In this document: positions 15,478-23,294 of the stretch, piece after piece
Layout of the letters: the number at the start of each line of letters is the position of its first letter
Numbering within the stretch: position 1 is the first letter of the stretch
Assembly (NCBI GenBank): GCA_937895345.1
Contig: CALAWP010000096.1
Span: 1-29,175, forward strand
Length of the DNA stretch: 29,175 nt
Direction: 5' to 3'
Source of the DNA: an uncultured Paenibacillus sp.
GTDB taxonomy: Bacteria; Bacillota; Bacilli; Paenibacillales; Paenibacillaceae
Program-made: the position numbers and the translations under genes
The notes under the pieces: model-generated
Seen by the model: the letters and a program-made list of their open reading frames with translations, nothing else
Told to the model about the DNA's origin: nothing
Database searches by the model: none

Positions 15478-16670
15478 TACAGAAACTTCCCTTTGCGGAG
15501 AACGAGCGGAATGCCGCCGATAATGAACAGGTAGCGCAGGTCGATCAGCTTTTTCAGCCATGCGGCTACGCGGCCTTTATATTTTTTGCCGAAGGCGATG
15601 CCGATCGCTTCGCCTTTGCCCAGCGACGCCACGGTCCCCTTGTTGCTGAATACAAACGTCTTCAGCGGCTGGTTCCGGATCGACGCCACCAGATTGTGGG
15701 CGCATACGACGCCTTGCTGCATGGCGATTTGCGCCGTCGGCGGGTATGGACGGCCTTCAGGATTGAACATGAGCGAGTTGTCGCCGACGATATAGATGTT
15801 TTCGTTGCCGGGCGCACGCAGGAACTCGTCAACCTTGACGCGTCCGCGCATCGTTTCGAAGCCGGCTTCCTCGATCAGCCGGTTGCCGCGGATGCCGCCC
15901 GTCCAGATGACGGTAGCGGATTTGATCTCTTCGCCTTCGCCGACAACGACGCCTTCCGGCGTGCATTCCTTGATGGCGGTGCCGATGCGGAACGTTACGC
16001 CTTTTTTGGTGAGGACGTTCATCGCGTATTCGACGAGCTCCGGATCAAAGCCCGGCAAAGCGGTAGGCGCCGCTTCGATGTTGTAAATTTTAACAAGGGA
16101 CGGATCCACGTCGAACTGCTTGCACAGCTCCGGAATGCGGTCGGACAGCTCGCCGACGAATTCGATGCCCGTGAAGCCCGCGCCGCCGACAACAAACGTC
16201 AAATAGTCGGTGCGATGCGGCTCGCGTTTGAAGCGGGCGAATTGGTATTCGATATGCTCGCGGATCAGGCGAACGGAGTTGATGCTGCGAATGTTCATCG
16301 CATGCTCGCCCAAGCCCGGAATGCCGAACGTCTCGGGCTCGCCGCCAAGACCGATGACAAGATAGTCATAGGACAGCGTGCCGTCTTCCAAAATAACCTT
16401 TTTGTCTTGAGGGCGGATTTGCACGACCGTCGATTTGACGAAGTCGATCTTGAATTCGTCGATCAGCTTCGAAATGCTTACGCGGGCATTTTCGGGATTA
16501 TCCGTTCCGGCCGCCGGCATGTGCAGATGCGTCGTAATGTAATGATAATCATGCTTGTTGACCAGCGTAACGTCGGCTTCGTTGTAGTTCAGCTCTTTTT
16601 GCAGGCGGAGCGCAGTCAATACGCCGCCGTAGCCGGCGCCGAGGATTACGATTTTAGGTATGTTGCTCAT
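15477..16670 (-). CDS. ndh: Type II NADH dehydrogenase (NDH-2)
   Basis: A 397-residue single-subunit flavoprotein that passes electrons from NADH to menaquinone at the inner face of the membrane. The FAD-binding GxGYGG is at residues 11-16 (ILGAGYGGVLTALRLQKEL); a second dinucleotide site is VVGGAGFTGIEFVGEL; the C-terminal FAD segment is IYIVGDNSLM and the quinone-site region is PTAQIAMQQG. The hydrophobic/basic C-terminus (LIDLRYLFIIGGIPLVLRKGKFL region) is the usual membrane anchor. ATG 16670 starts the canonical MSNIPKIVIL; a 62-residue upstream extension is not conserved-looking. A Rex-like site lies about 170 bases upstream. Confidence 0.95.
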   Translation of the reverse strand: MSNIPKIVILGAGYGGVLTALRLQKELNYNEADVTLVNKHDYHYITTHLHMPAAGTDNPENARVSISKLIDEFKIDFVKSTVVQIRPQDKKVILEDGTLSYDYLVIGLGGEPETFGIPGLGEHAMNIRSINSVRLIREHIEYQFARFKREPHRTDYLTFVVGGAGFTGIEFVGELSDRIPELCKQFDVDPSLVKIYNIEAAPTALPGFDPELVEYAMNVLTKKGVTFRIGTAIKECTPEGVVVGEGEEIKSATVIWTGGIRGNRLIEEAGFETMRGRVKVDEFLRAPGNENIYIVGDNSLMFNPEGRPYPPTAQIAMQQGVVCAHNLVASIRNQPLKTFVFSNKGTVASLGKGEAIGIAFGKKYKGRVAAWLKKLIDLRYLFIIGGIPLVLRKGKFL

Positions 16671-16766
16671 TGTAGTATCCCATCCATTCCTCATTTTCTT
16701 TTTGCCTACCTGAACCATCCTTCCCCTTGCCCGGGGCCGGCGATTCAATCGGTATAATAAACATCG

Positions 16767-16783
16767 CCCGCCGGATCGGCGGG
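16767..16783. other. GC-rich hairpin in the ndh leader region
   Basis: CCCGCCG-GAT-CGGCGGG is a perfect 7-bp inverted repeat about 100 bases upstream of ndh. It lacks a T run on either side, so it is not an obvious terminator; it may be an mRNA 5' stem or an operator. Confidence 0.45.
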
Positions 16784-16838
16784 TTAGCTTAATAACGGCA
16801 CATCGAATCTTCCGCGCATGAATGCGCGTTAGCGGAGG

Positions 16839-16856
16839 TTGTGAAAAATTACACAA
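16839..16856. promoter_or_regulatory. Predicted Rex operator
   Basis: TTGTGAAAAATTACACAA matches the Rex form TTGTGAA-N4-TTCACAA at 13 of 14 fixed bases. Rex is the NADH/NAD-sensing repressor, and in Bacillus subtilis ndh is one of its targets, so the position between ndh and yumC fits well. Confidence 0.75.
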
Positions 16857-16891
16857 ACCCGTTCAAAAAATAATGCGTTTAAGCTTATTCC

Positions 16892-16915
16892 AATATGTCA
16901 TACATCTGACATATT
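16892..16915. promoter_or_regulatory. Perfect 9-bp inverted repeat between ndh and yumC
   Basis: AATATGTCA-TACATC-TGACATATT. It looks like an operator for a dimeric regulator. It resembles a TnrA/GlnR box but has a 6-base instead of a 7-base centre, so that assignment is not made. Confidence 0.55.
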
Positions 16916-16966
16916 ACAGACTTTTTCACGAAAGTTCAAGTGCATTTTATACGAAAATGTTTAGCA

Positions 16967-16976
16967 TTGTGCACAA
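16967..16976. promoter_or_regulatory. Short palindrome TTGTGCACAA upstream of yumC
   Basis: A perfect 10-base palindrome about 30 bases before the predicted yumC -10. It shares the TTGTG and CACAA arms of Rex sites but without the spacer, so it is only a candidate regulatory element. Confidence 0.3.
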
Positions 16977-17009
16977 ATCCCGTCGTTTTATTCTTATCGG
17001 GATGAGGTT

Positions 17010-17015
17010 TATAAT
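17010..17015 (+). promoter_or_regulatory. Probable yumC -10 element
   Basis: A consensus TATAAT lies 36 bases before the yumC start; only a weak -35 (TTTATT, 16987-16992) is present at 17-base spacing, so an activator may assist. Confidence 0.5.
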
Positions 17016-17050
17016 AGAGGGATATCGAGGATAAAAATGGAGGTGTCACC

Positions 17051-18052
17051 ATGACAGCGTCTCAATCCGAAAACCAGCTTGTCGATCTGATTATCGTAGG
17101 GGGCGGACCCGCAGGGCTGTTTGCCGCATTCTACGGCGGCATGAGGCAAGCATCCGTCAAAATTATCGAAAGCATGCCGCAGCTGGGCGGTCAGCTGGCT
17201 GCTCTGTACCCGGAGAAATATATATACGACGTTGCCGGCTTCCCGAAAGTAACGGCGCAGGAGCTGGTCGACCGGCTTAAGGAGCAGCTTTCGCTGTTCA
17301 AGCCGGAGGTTTGTCTCGAAGAGAAGGTGCACAATGTCGTCAAGCGCGACGAGAGGCTGTTTGAGGTTACTACGGACAAAGGGACGCATTACGCCAAAGC
17401 CGTCATTATTACAGCCGGTGTAGGCGCGTTCGAGCCGAGAAGGCTGGAGCTTCCGGAAGCGGCCAAATACGAGAAGAAAAACCTTCATTATTTCGTCGGC
17501 GATTTGGAAAGGTTCCGGAATCGGACCGTTGTCATTACCGGCGGCGGTGATTCCGCCGTCGATTGGTCGCTTATGCTTGAACCGATCGCCAAAAGCGTAA
17601 CGCTCATTCATCGGCGCGACAAGTTCCGGGCGCATGAGCACAGCGTCGAGAATTTAATGAAATCAAGCGTGCGCGTCCTGACGCCGAAAGAAATTACGGC
17701 TCTGCACGGCGAGCACTATATTGAAGCCGTTGCCGTTACGGACGTCAAAACAAAGGAAACGATTATGCTGGAAGCCGACGACGTGATCGTCAATTTCGGC
17801 TTTATATCGTCGCTTGGTCCGATTGCGGACTGGGGAATCGATATCGAGCGCGGATCGATTGTCGTCGATACGCGTATGCAGACGAATATTCCCGGCATTT
17901 TCGCGGCGGGCGACATTACAACCTATCCGGGCAAGCTGAAGCTGATTGCCGTCGGTTTCGGAGAAGCTCCGACAGCCGTCAACAACGCCAAGGTTTATAT
18001 CGATCCTGGCGCCAAGCTTTCTCCGGGACACAGCAGCAATATGAAGCTGTGA
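17051..18052 (+). CDS. yumC: Ferredoxin/flavodoxin-NADP+ reductase, thioredoxin-reductase-like (YumC type)
   Basis: A 333-residue FAD enzyme that moves electrons between NADPH and ferredoxin or flavodoxin. The FAD site is VGGGPAGLFAAF (about residues 16-27) followed by ESMPQLGGQLAALYPEKYIYD; the NADP site is VITGGGDSAVDW with HRRDKFRAHE; the second FAD contact is GIFAAGDITTYPGK. The CxxC redox pair of true thioredoxin reductases is absent, as expected for this class. ATG 17051 has GGAGGTG at 6 bases. It is divergent from ndh over a 380-base regulatory region. Confidence 0.93.
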   Translation: MTASQSENQLVDLIIVGGGPAGLFAAFYGGMRQASVKIIESMPQLGGQLAALYPEKYIYDVAGFPKVTAQELVDRLKEQLSLFKPEVCLEEKVHNVVKRDERLFEVTTDKGTHYAKAVIITAGVGAFEPRRLELPEAAKYEKKNLHYFVGDLERFRNRTVVITGGGDSAVDWSLMLEPIAKSVTLIHRRDKFRAHEHSVENLMKSSVRVLTPKEITALHGEHYIEAVAVTDVKTKETIMLEADDVIVNFGFISSLGPIADWGIDIERGSIVVDTRMQTNIPGIFAAGDITTYPGKLKLIAVGFGEAPTAVNNAKVYIDPGAKLSPGHSSNMKL

Positions 18053-18147
18053 CGCCGGCAACGATTTGGCGGAGTGGATTAAAAATAAAAAGGGTATCCT
18101 AATCTTGGCCGATACGAATTGAATCATTCGCCAGGGAGGGTACCCTT

Positions 18148-18402
18148 ATGTTATGCCCGATGTGCAACGGATTGGAAAATAACGCCGGAAGCTGTCCGTC
18201 CTGCGGAGAAACGATGTTGGACGGCGGGCGAATAACGGATTATGCGGGACCGTATGCGCCTTACGAGCCGATCGCAGCCGGAGAAATGCTTGGGCTGTCG
18301 CCGGAGGAGCAAGAGGCGGCCTGCCGCCATATCATTTATTGTCCCGCTTGCGGACAATCGAACGAAATGCTCATATCGCAATGGAACGTGTCCGTTCCCT
18401 AA
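18148..18402 (+). CDS. Small zinc-ribbon protein of unknown function
   Basis: An 84-residue protein with an N-terminal CPMC...CPSC pair (MLCPMCNGLENNAGSCPSCG), a middle PYAPYEPI segment, and a C-terminal CRHIIYCPACGQ. The cysteines suggest one or two zinc ribbons. GGGAGGG lies 7 bases before the ATG. It follows yumC by 95 bases and ends 14 bases from the convergent sda. A 7-base complementary pair (18090-18096 with 18141-18147) brackets the ribosome site, but no regulatory role is claimed. I do not recognise a named family. Confidence 0.75.
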   Translation: MLCPMCNGLENNAGSCPSCGETMLDGGRITDYAGPYAPYEPIAAGEMLGLSPEEQEAACRHIIYCPACGQSNEMLISQWNVSVP

Positions 18403-18416
18403 TGTGCATATTGGGC

Positions 18417-18566
18417 TTAAGCCGTAATTTTATGCGAGGCTGCGGACGGCTCCACTTCTCTTCGTTTCATTTCCATCGCCAGCATTCGGATAAATTCCGG
18501 ATCCAGCTTATATTCGATGGCCGCGTAATAGGTATCGATCAGAAGCTCGTCGCTCAATTGGTCCAT
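18417..18566 (-). CDS. sda: Sporulation histidine kinase inhibitor Sda
   Basis: A 49-residue protein, MDQLSDELLIDTYYAAIEYK followed by LDPEFIRMLAMEMKRREV, which matches the helical-hairpin core of Sda (LSDELLxxSYxxAxxxxLxxxFIxLxxxEIxRR). Sda binds sporulation kinase KinA and blocks entry into sporulation when replication is disturbed. The second of two consecutive ATGs is preferred because AAGGAGG is then 7 bases away and the N-terminus matches the family; ATG 18569 is the alternative. A promoter and seven DnaA-box-like sites lie upstream, consistent with DnaA control known in Bacillus subtilis. The last eleven or so residues extend beyond the usual end. Confidence 0.9.
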   Translation of the reverse strand: MDQLSDELLIDTYYAAIEYKLDPEFIRMLAMEMKRREVEPSAASHKITA

Positions 18567-18592
18567 CATGGTCCCTCCTTTCTATTTACGGC

Positions 18593-18744
18593 TTATTCAC
18601 AAATTTATAGTAGCATGCGCCGTAAAGCAGCGACAACAGCCCCTGATATTCACAATTCCATGTGGATATGCTGTGCATGCGATGTGAATAATGGTCGAAT
18701 TTTGAGGGAATCCGGCGTGGATAATGTGGATACAGTTATCCACA
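18593..18744. promoter_or_regulatory. DnaA-box cluster upstream of sda
   Basis: Seven sites close to TTATNCACA: TTATTCACA (18593-18601), ATATTCACA (18646-18654), and on the minus strand sites at 18661-18669, 18683-18691 (TTATTCACA), 18716-18724 and 18725-18733, plus the perfect TTATCCACA at 18736-18744. Three lie almost end to end at 18716-18744. The first site overlaps the predicted sda start point. Confidence 0.88.
18607..18636 (-). promoter_or_regulatory. Predicted sda promoter
   Basis: On the minus strand: TTGTCG (18636-18631), 18-base spacer, TACTAT (18612-18607). It lies inside the DnaA-box cluster. Confidence 0.6.
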
Positions 18745-18850
18745 TGTCGATTTGGCGATATTTCTATAAAAAACTTTAATTGGAATCTATGAATCTATTA
18801 AAGGAATCATTTAACGGCATAAGCTTTTTGCCAGCGGCCCATGAAACGCC

Positions 18851-18871
18851 AAAAACCTTCCTTTTGGAAGG
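18851..18871 (-). terminator. Intrinsic terminator of the YheC/D-like gene
   Basis: CCTTCC/GGAAGG stem with a 4-base loop (18856-18871) and five T following on the minus strand. Confidence 0.75.
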
Positions 18872-18924
18872 CTTTCGGCTCTCGTCTCTGGAGACGCGGC
18901 GTTAACTCGCACCTCGGACCTCTC

Positions 18925-19596
18925 TTAATGAGGCCGGGTATTCACTTCGAATATCCACAGCTTCCCGGTCCGGTCGATGCCATAGTCGAAGCCCAGCTGC
19001 ACCAGGCCCGGATACCGCTGTTCCAGCACACGGGTCGCCAATGCGGTCACGTCTTTCATTTGTTTTTTCTTCGATTTGACGTAAGAAGGCCCCAAGGAGG
19101 CCCGAATTCCTTGAGCAGCCGTCACGAGCATGCCGCCTTGATTCAAATTGGTGACGAACAGTCCCGGCCTCGCTATTCTGCCGACAACGGCCCGGTACTC
19201 CCATCCTCCAAACGTCTTGACATATTTCACCCTGTAATCGATCGGTTTCCCGTTCACGGTCGCCAGCGATATGCCCTTTTGGATCAAATATTTTCTGCCT
19301 CTCATCCGTTTGGTCAGCTGCTTCACCAACGCCGGATAACCGATCAACCGTTCGGTGCGTTCCCGGTACGTCAAGGCGAATATCGTTCCGATCCGGCTTA
19401 CTTTCATCACGCCGCTGCCGCCTGAGCCGACGACGGGCTTGACGACTACCGTTCCGTACATATCCAGCATCGCTTTCAAATTTAAAGCCGAATAAATCCG
19501 AGTCGGGGGGATCAGGGGGACCAGCGCCGGATGGGACAGCAGCGCCGCCGTTTTGGCCCATTTGCTCGCCAATTGTCTGCCATGATGACCTGACAT
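18925..19596 (-). CDS. YheC/YheD-like ATP-grasp protein
   Basis: A 223-residue protein resembling the ATP-grasp domain of YheC/YheD endospore coat-associated proteins. Visible are VVVKPVVGSGGSGVMKV (ATP-binding glycine-rich loop), a central VNGKPIDYRVKYVK, and the C-terminal metal/ATP segment LGFDYGIDRTGKLWIFEVNT. Typical YheC/D proteins are 350-450 residues, so this is a short single-domain version. ATG 19596 has AAGGAGG 8 bases upstream; a longer frame to 19707 lacks a ribosome site. It follows the DUF2269 gene by 118 bases and ends at a clear terminator. Substrate unknown. Confidence 0.8.
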   Translation of the reverse strand: MSGHHGRQLASKWAKTAALLSHPALVPLIPPTRIYSALNLKAMLDMYGTVVVKPVVGSGGSGVMKVSRIGTIFALTYRERTERLIGYPALVKQLTKRMRGRKYLIQKGISLATVNGKPIDYRVKYVKTFGGWEYRAVVGRIARPGLFVTNLNQGGMLVTAAQGIRASLGPSYVKSKKKQMKDVTALATRVLEQRYPGLVQLGFDYGIDRTGKLWIFEVNTRPH

Positions 19597-19714
19597 GCGA
19601 TTGCCCTCCTTTGCATGCAGCTTCATCATCAGCATATGCCGGATGCGACCGCTTGTCTTGGATGAATGGCTCCGGTCAGAAGCCGGATTTCGGACTAGAC
19701 CCGGCATGGCCGAA

Positions 19715-20176
19715 TCAAGGCTTCACGACCATCAGAAACAGGATGACGACGGGAATGACGGTATTGACCGTTCCCCAGACATTCCATCGCCGGCTGACGG
19801 CCGCGTACGGCTCGGGCATAAAGCCGCTTCGAACGCCTTCTTCGCTGAGCCGGATCATCCGCCGCTGGCACGGCAGCAGCACAGCGGTCCACAGCGCTCC
19901 TGACAAGGCGAACAACAGAAGCGATACGGTCAGCCAATTCAGCTCGGCGAATGAATAGCCGTATGCATGGGCGGTCAAAATTCCGAACACGAGCAGCAGC
20001 AGCAGGCCGGGTATCGTCAGCCAATAATCGGCGCGCATGACCGTTACGGCCATGCGGTGCAATTCCTTCGGATCTCCGCTGCGATCCCATTGCAGCTTCC
20101 AAAAGGCCGTCGTCACAATATTGCCCAGAAACAGAAGCGCTCCCGCAACATGCAAAAACAGATAAACCTTCTCCAT
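19715..20176 (-). CDS. DUF2269-type integral membrane protein
   Basis: A 153-residue protein with four predicted transmembrane segments. The first carries LFLHVAGALLFLGNIVTTAF, the His-containing start typical of DUF2269; others are IPGLLLLLVFGILTA, LTVSLLLFALSGALW and TVNTVIPVVILFLMVV. ATG 20176 is chosen because GGAGA is then 6-7 bases away; ATG 20182 is only one base from it. It lies 31 bases after the TetR gene and is probably co-transcribed. Function unknown; it may be the gene the TetR regulator controls. Confidence 0.75.
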   Translation of the reverse strand: MEKVYLFLHVAGALLFLGNIVTTAFWKLQWDRSGDPKELHRMAVTVMRADYWLTIPGLLLLLVFGILTAHAYGYSFAELNWLTVSLLLFALSGALWTAVLLPCQRRMIRLSEEGVRSGFMPEPYAAVSRRWNVWGTVNTVIPVVILFLMVVKP

Positions 20177-20207
20177 ACTCATTCTCCTTTCCAAGGTGAA
20201 GTCGGAC

Positions 20208-20816
20208 TTAACCTTTCAGCACATCGAGCATATGCGCATAATAATCTTCCATGCCGAACGAGCCCGAACTGGGCTCGGGTTCGCCGTCCGCTTTCATCAG
20301 GTTGCGCATGCACATGCCGTAAGCCATAATTACGAAACCTTCGGCTGTTTTTGCGGCGTCCAGCTCCGGACGAATGACTCCCGCCGCCTGACCGTCCTCG
20401 ATCCATCCGCAAGCCAGCTCGGCGCATCGTTTGTGGTAGGTTTGCAGAACGGCGGCGATGCCCTCCTTTTCCCGTTGGCCGATCAAATAGGTTAACACCC
20501 GGTTGGCGATGCTGTCCTCCTTCTGCAAGGCGGACAACCCTTCCGCGATCGCCCTGAGCGGACCGTCGAGGTTGCCGCTGTCCGCCACCGCTTTCTCAAA
20601 CGCTTCGTTCACCTCGTCAAGCTGCGATGCGAGCAGCTTTCCGAACAATTCCTCCTTGCTTTTGACATAATGGTAAATGGCGCCTTTGGACAAGCCTGAA
20701 CGTTCCATAATGCGCTGCAGCGTCGTAGCTCTGCAGCCTTGCTCCGAAATGAGTGCCTGAGCGCAGTCCAGCAGCAGCTTGTAATTGGCATTGGCGGCTT
20801 GTTCTTTATCTCTCAT
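20208..20816 (-). CDS. TetR-family transcriptional regulator
   Basis: A 202-residue repressor. The N-terminal helix-turn-helix is clear (ATTLQRIMERSGLSKGAIYH then YVKSKEELFGKLL), with a divergent ligand-binding domain behind it. ATG 20816 has GAGGAGGA at 5-6 bases; an upstream ATG at 20846 adds basic residues without a ribosome site. Two copies of the palindrome ACCGACGGTCGGT flank the start of transcription, one exactly filling the promoter spacer, so autorepression is very likely. It heads a minus-strand unit with the DUF2269 gene. Ligand unknown. Confidence 0.9.
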   Translation of the reverse strand: MRDKEQAANANYKLLLDCAQALISEQGCRATTLQRIMERSGLSKGAIYHYVKSKEELFGKLLASQLDEVNEAFEKAVADSGNLDGPLRAIAEGLSALQKEDSIANRVLTYLIGQREKEGIAAVLQTYHKRCAELACGWIEDGQAAGVIRPELDAAKTAEGFVIMAYGMCMRNLMKADGEPEPSSGSFGMEDYYAHMLDVLKG

Positions 20817-20892
20817 CCGTCTCCTCCTCTTTCCGACCCCATTCAACCTTTCGGACAGATTCTCCTCTTCTCCTCTCGGATCATTAAATCAG

Positions 20893-20905
20893 ACCGACGG
20901 TCGGT
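20893..20905. promoter_or_regulatory. TetR operator, proximal copy
   Basis: ACCGACGGTCGGT, a perfect 13-base palindrome downstream of the predicted start of transcription. Confidence 0.85.
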
Positions 20906-20922
20906 ATGAATATTCAATTTAG

Positions 20923-20951
20923 ATATTACAAACCGACGGTCGGTTTGTCAA
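20923..20951 (-). promoter_or_regulatory. Predicted promoter of the tetR-type gene
   Basis: On the minus strand: TTGACA (20951-20946), 17-base spacer, TAATAT (20928-20923). The spacer is almost entirely the second operator. Confidence 0.85.
20930..20946. promoter_or_regulatory. TetR operator inside the promoter spacer
   Basis: AAACCGACGGTCGGTTT, a perfect 17-base palindrome containing the same 13-base core as the proximal copy. It sits between -35 and -10. Confidence 0.88.
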
Positions 20952-20956
20952 TCCTC

Positions 20957-21006
20957 AAAAAAAAGTCCGCCGTTCATGCCGGCACGTTCGCCCGGTAAAC
21001 GGCGGA
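20957..21006 (-). terminator. Intrinsic terminator of topB
   Basis: TCCGCCGTT at 20966-20974 pairs with AACGGCGGA at 20998-21006; eight T follow on the minus strand. Confidence 0.8.
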
Positions 21007-21024
21007 TCTTTTCCATTCTCAGCC

Positions 21025-23178
21025 TTATGGTTTCTGCTGCTCCAAAGCCGCTTTCAGCTTATCCGCCAAACTGTTCGTTAGCGGCGCATTGTCGCTGTAT
21101 TGCTGCACCAGCCGCTGCTGCTCTCTTCGATTCATGCGGCTTCCGTCCTTGTCGCCGAGCATTTCGATGACGTTGCATGGCCGGCATTGCGCGTATTTGC
21201 CCGCTTTGCCGTCGTGCAGCTCCATCTTTTTGCGGCATTGGGGACATCTCTTGTTCAGCAATACGGGCTCCGTCGCCCGCCGATAGCCGCATTCCTTGTC
21301 CGGGCATACGAGCTGCTTGCCCCGTTTTCCCTTGATCTCCAGCATCGCCTTGCCGCAGGTCGGACAATGTGAGCTCGTAACGTTATGCGGTTTGTATTCC
21401 TTCGTTTCCGCTTTGACCTCCGCCACCCATTTCGCCGCTTGCTCTCGGATGCCGCGCATAAACTGGGCGGCATCGCCTCTGCCTTTGGCAATCCGCTCCA
21501 GCTCGCTTTCCCATTTCGCCGTCAGCTCCGGGCTGCGCAGCTCGTTGACGACCAGCTCCATCAGCTGCTTGCCTTTGCCGGTCGGGTACAGCTGCTGGCC
21601 TTTTCTCTCGATCGTGTCCGTCGACAGCAGTTTTTCGATAATATCGGCGCGGGTCGCCGGAGTGCCCAAGCCGTGCTTTTCCATCCGCGCAAGCAAAGCG
21701 GCTTCCGTATAACGGGACGGAGGGAGAGTCCGCAGCTCCTTCAGCTTGGCCCCTTTAAGGGACAAAGCCTGACCCTGCTTGAGCGGCGGCAGCAGCTGCG
21801 CCTGCTGTCGCTGGCTTCGCGCCGCATCGTTGTCGTCGTCCTCCTCTTCGTCCTCATCCATCAAGCCGCCTTCGTACAGCTCCCGCCAGCCCGCTTCCTT
21901 CCGGATCTTGCCCTTGGCATACAGACGGTCGTTGCCGGCCGCCGCCACGACGCTGGTTTCGTCATAGCGGTAAGGCCCGCTGAACAGCGCCAAAAACCGG
22001 CGCACGATAAGATCGTACAGCTTTCGTTCCTCCGGGCTGAGCGCCCCTAGCTGCACGAATTGCTCGGTCGGAATAATGGCATGATGGTCGCTAACTTTGC
22101 TGTCGTCCACGAACCGTTTCGTAATGTTGAGCGGCGAACGGAGCAGCTTCCGGGCGTAAGCGGCGTACGGTCCCGTCGCTACGCTTTCCAGCCGTCCCTT
22201 CAACGTCTGCACGATATCGCTCGACAAATATTTGGAGTCCGTGCGCGGATAGGTGACGAGCTTATGCTGCTCGTACAGCCGTTGAAGCACATTGGACGTT
22301 TGTTTCGCGGAAAAGCCCAGCCGCTTATTGGCGTCCCGCTGCAGCTCCGTCAAATCGTATGCAGGCGGATGAGGCTGGGTCTTTTCGACCGTGCGCAGCT
22401 GTTCCACCTTGCAAGCGGATGCCGCCTTCAAGCGGCCAGCGACCGCTTCCGCCTCCTCGCGGCTCCATAACCGGCCGTCATGGCCTTCCTTTTGCCGCCA
22501 AACTGCCGTAAAACCTCCCAGATCGGCCTCCACCGTCCAATACGGCTGCGATTGAAAAGCGGCGATTTCCCGCTCCCGCTCCATCAGCATGGCCAGCGTC
22601 GGCGTCTGTACCCGGCCGGCCGCCAGCTGGGCGTTGTATTTGCATGTCAGCGCCCTTGTGATATTCAAGCCGATCAGCCAGTCGGCTTCCGCCCGGCATA
22701 CCGCCGAAGCATACAGCGGATTGAAATCCTTGCCCGGCTTCAGCGATTTAAAGCCTTCTTTGATCGCTTGATCCGTTTGCGAAGAAATCCACAGACGCTT
22801 GAACGGCTTGCGCCAATGAATCAGCTCCATAATCCAGCGGGCGACCAGTTCGCCTTCGCGGCCCGCATCCGTCGCGATAATCAGCTCGCGAATATCGTTC
22901 CGCTTGGCCAGCGCCGCAATCGCTTTGAATTGATGAGACGTTTCCTTCATCACCTTCAAATTCATCCGTTCCGGGAGCAGCGGCAAATGCTCCAATTCCC
23001 AGGTGCGGAATTTCGCGTCGTAATCTTCCGGCTCCGCCAGCGTGACCAAATGGCCCAGCGCCCACGTCACGACGTAGGCGGGACCTTCGATATAGCTTTT
23101 ATGCTTTTGCGTGCAGCCAAGCACCCGAGCGATTTCCCTTGCTACGCTCGGTTTCTCGGCCAATACCAAATCCTTCAT
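21025..23178 (-). CDS. topB: DNA topoisomerase III
   Basis: A 717-residue type IA topoisomerase that decatenates and relaxes DNA through a covalent Tyr intermediate. The Toprim acidic site is ATDAGREGE (102-110), and the active-site Tyr310 lies in LVTYPRTDS. An acidic run (DEDEEEDDDND) of about a dozen residues near 470 is unusual and probably a surface loop. The C-terminus has two zinc-ribbon-like Cys sets (CPTCG...CPDKECG and CPQC...CRPC). ATG 23178 starts MKDLVLAEKPSVAREIARVL as in the family; the nearest ribosome-like GGGAG is 12 bases away. It stands alone between two terminators or promoters. Confidence 0.95.
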   Translation of the reverse strand: MKDLVLAEKPSVAREIARVLGCTQKHKSYIEGPAYVVTWALGHLVTLAEPEDYDAKFRTWELEHLPLLPERMNLKVMKETSHQFKAIAALAKRNDIRELIIATDAGREGELVARWIMELIHWRKPFKRLWISSQTDQAIKEGFKSLKPGKDFNPLYASAVCRAEADWLIGLNITRALTCKYNAQLAAGRVQTPTLAMLMEREREIAAFQSQPYWTVEADLGGFTAVWRQKEGHDGRLWSREEAEAVAGRLKAASACKVEQLRTVEKTQPHPPAYDLTELQRDANKRLGFSAKQTSNVLQRLYEQHKLVTYPRTDSKYLSSDIVQTLKGRLESVATGPYAAYARKLLRSPLNITKRFVDDSKVSDHHAIIPTEQFVQLGALSPEERKLYDLIVRRFLALFSGPYRYDETSVVAAAGNDRLYAKGKIRKEAGWRELYEGGLMDEDEEEDDDNDAARSQRQQAQLLPPLKQGQALSLKGAKLKELRTLPPSRYTEAALLARMEKHGLGTPATRADIIEKLLSTDTIERKGQQLYPTGKGKQLMELVVNELRSPELTAKWESELERIAKGRGDAAQFMRGIREQAAKWVAEVKAETKEYKPHNVTSSHCPTCGKAMLEIKGKRGKQLVCPDKECGYRRATEPVLLNKRCPQCRKKMELHDGKAGKYAQCRPCNVIEMLGDKDGSRMNRREQQRLVQQYSDNAPLTNSLADKLKAALEQQKP

Positions 23179-23216
23179 CTCCAGCGTTCGCTCCCATTCC
23201 TTACGGTTATGGAGTC

Positions 23217-23245
23217 ACCATAACATAAGGCGCCGGTCCGCGCAA
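23217..23245 (-). promoter_or_regulatory. Predicted topB promoter
   Basis: On the minus strand: TTGCGC (23245-23240), 17-base spacer, TATGGT (23222-23217). A small inverted repeat TTATGG-AGTCA-CCATAA (23207-23223) overlaps the -10. Confidence 0.45.
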
Positions 23246-23294
23246 TCGCCGCGGGCGGTATTGCGGCCTTCTGCCGCCGCATTATTCGGCACCA

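Noticed and set aside
16892..16915. TnrA/GlnR box
   Set aside because: The dyad TGTCA-N6-TGACA has a 6-base centre, while the TnrA/GlnR form needs seven.
18090..18147. AAGGGTA and TACCCTT pairing around the ribosome site of the zinc-ribbon gene
   Set aside because: Only seven base pairs across a 44-base loop; too weak to call a riboswitch or RNA thermometer.
18593..18744. Replication origin
   Set aside because: DnaA boxes are dense, but dnaA/dnaN and an AT-rich unwinding element are absent, and the position upstream of sda explains the cluster.
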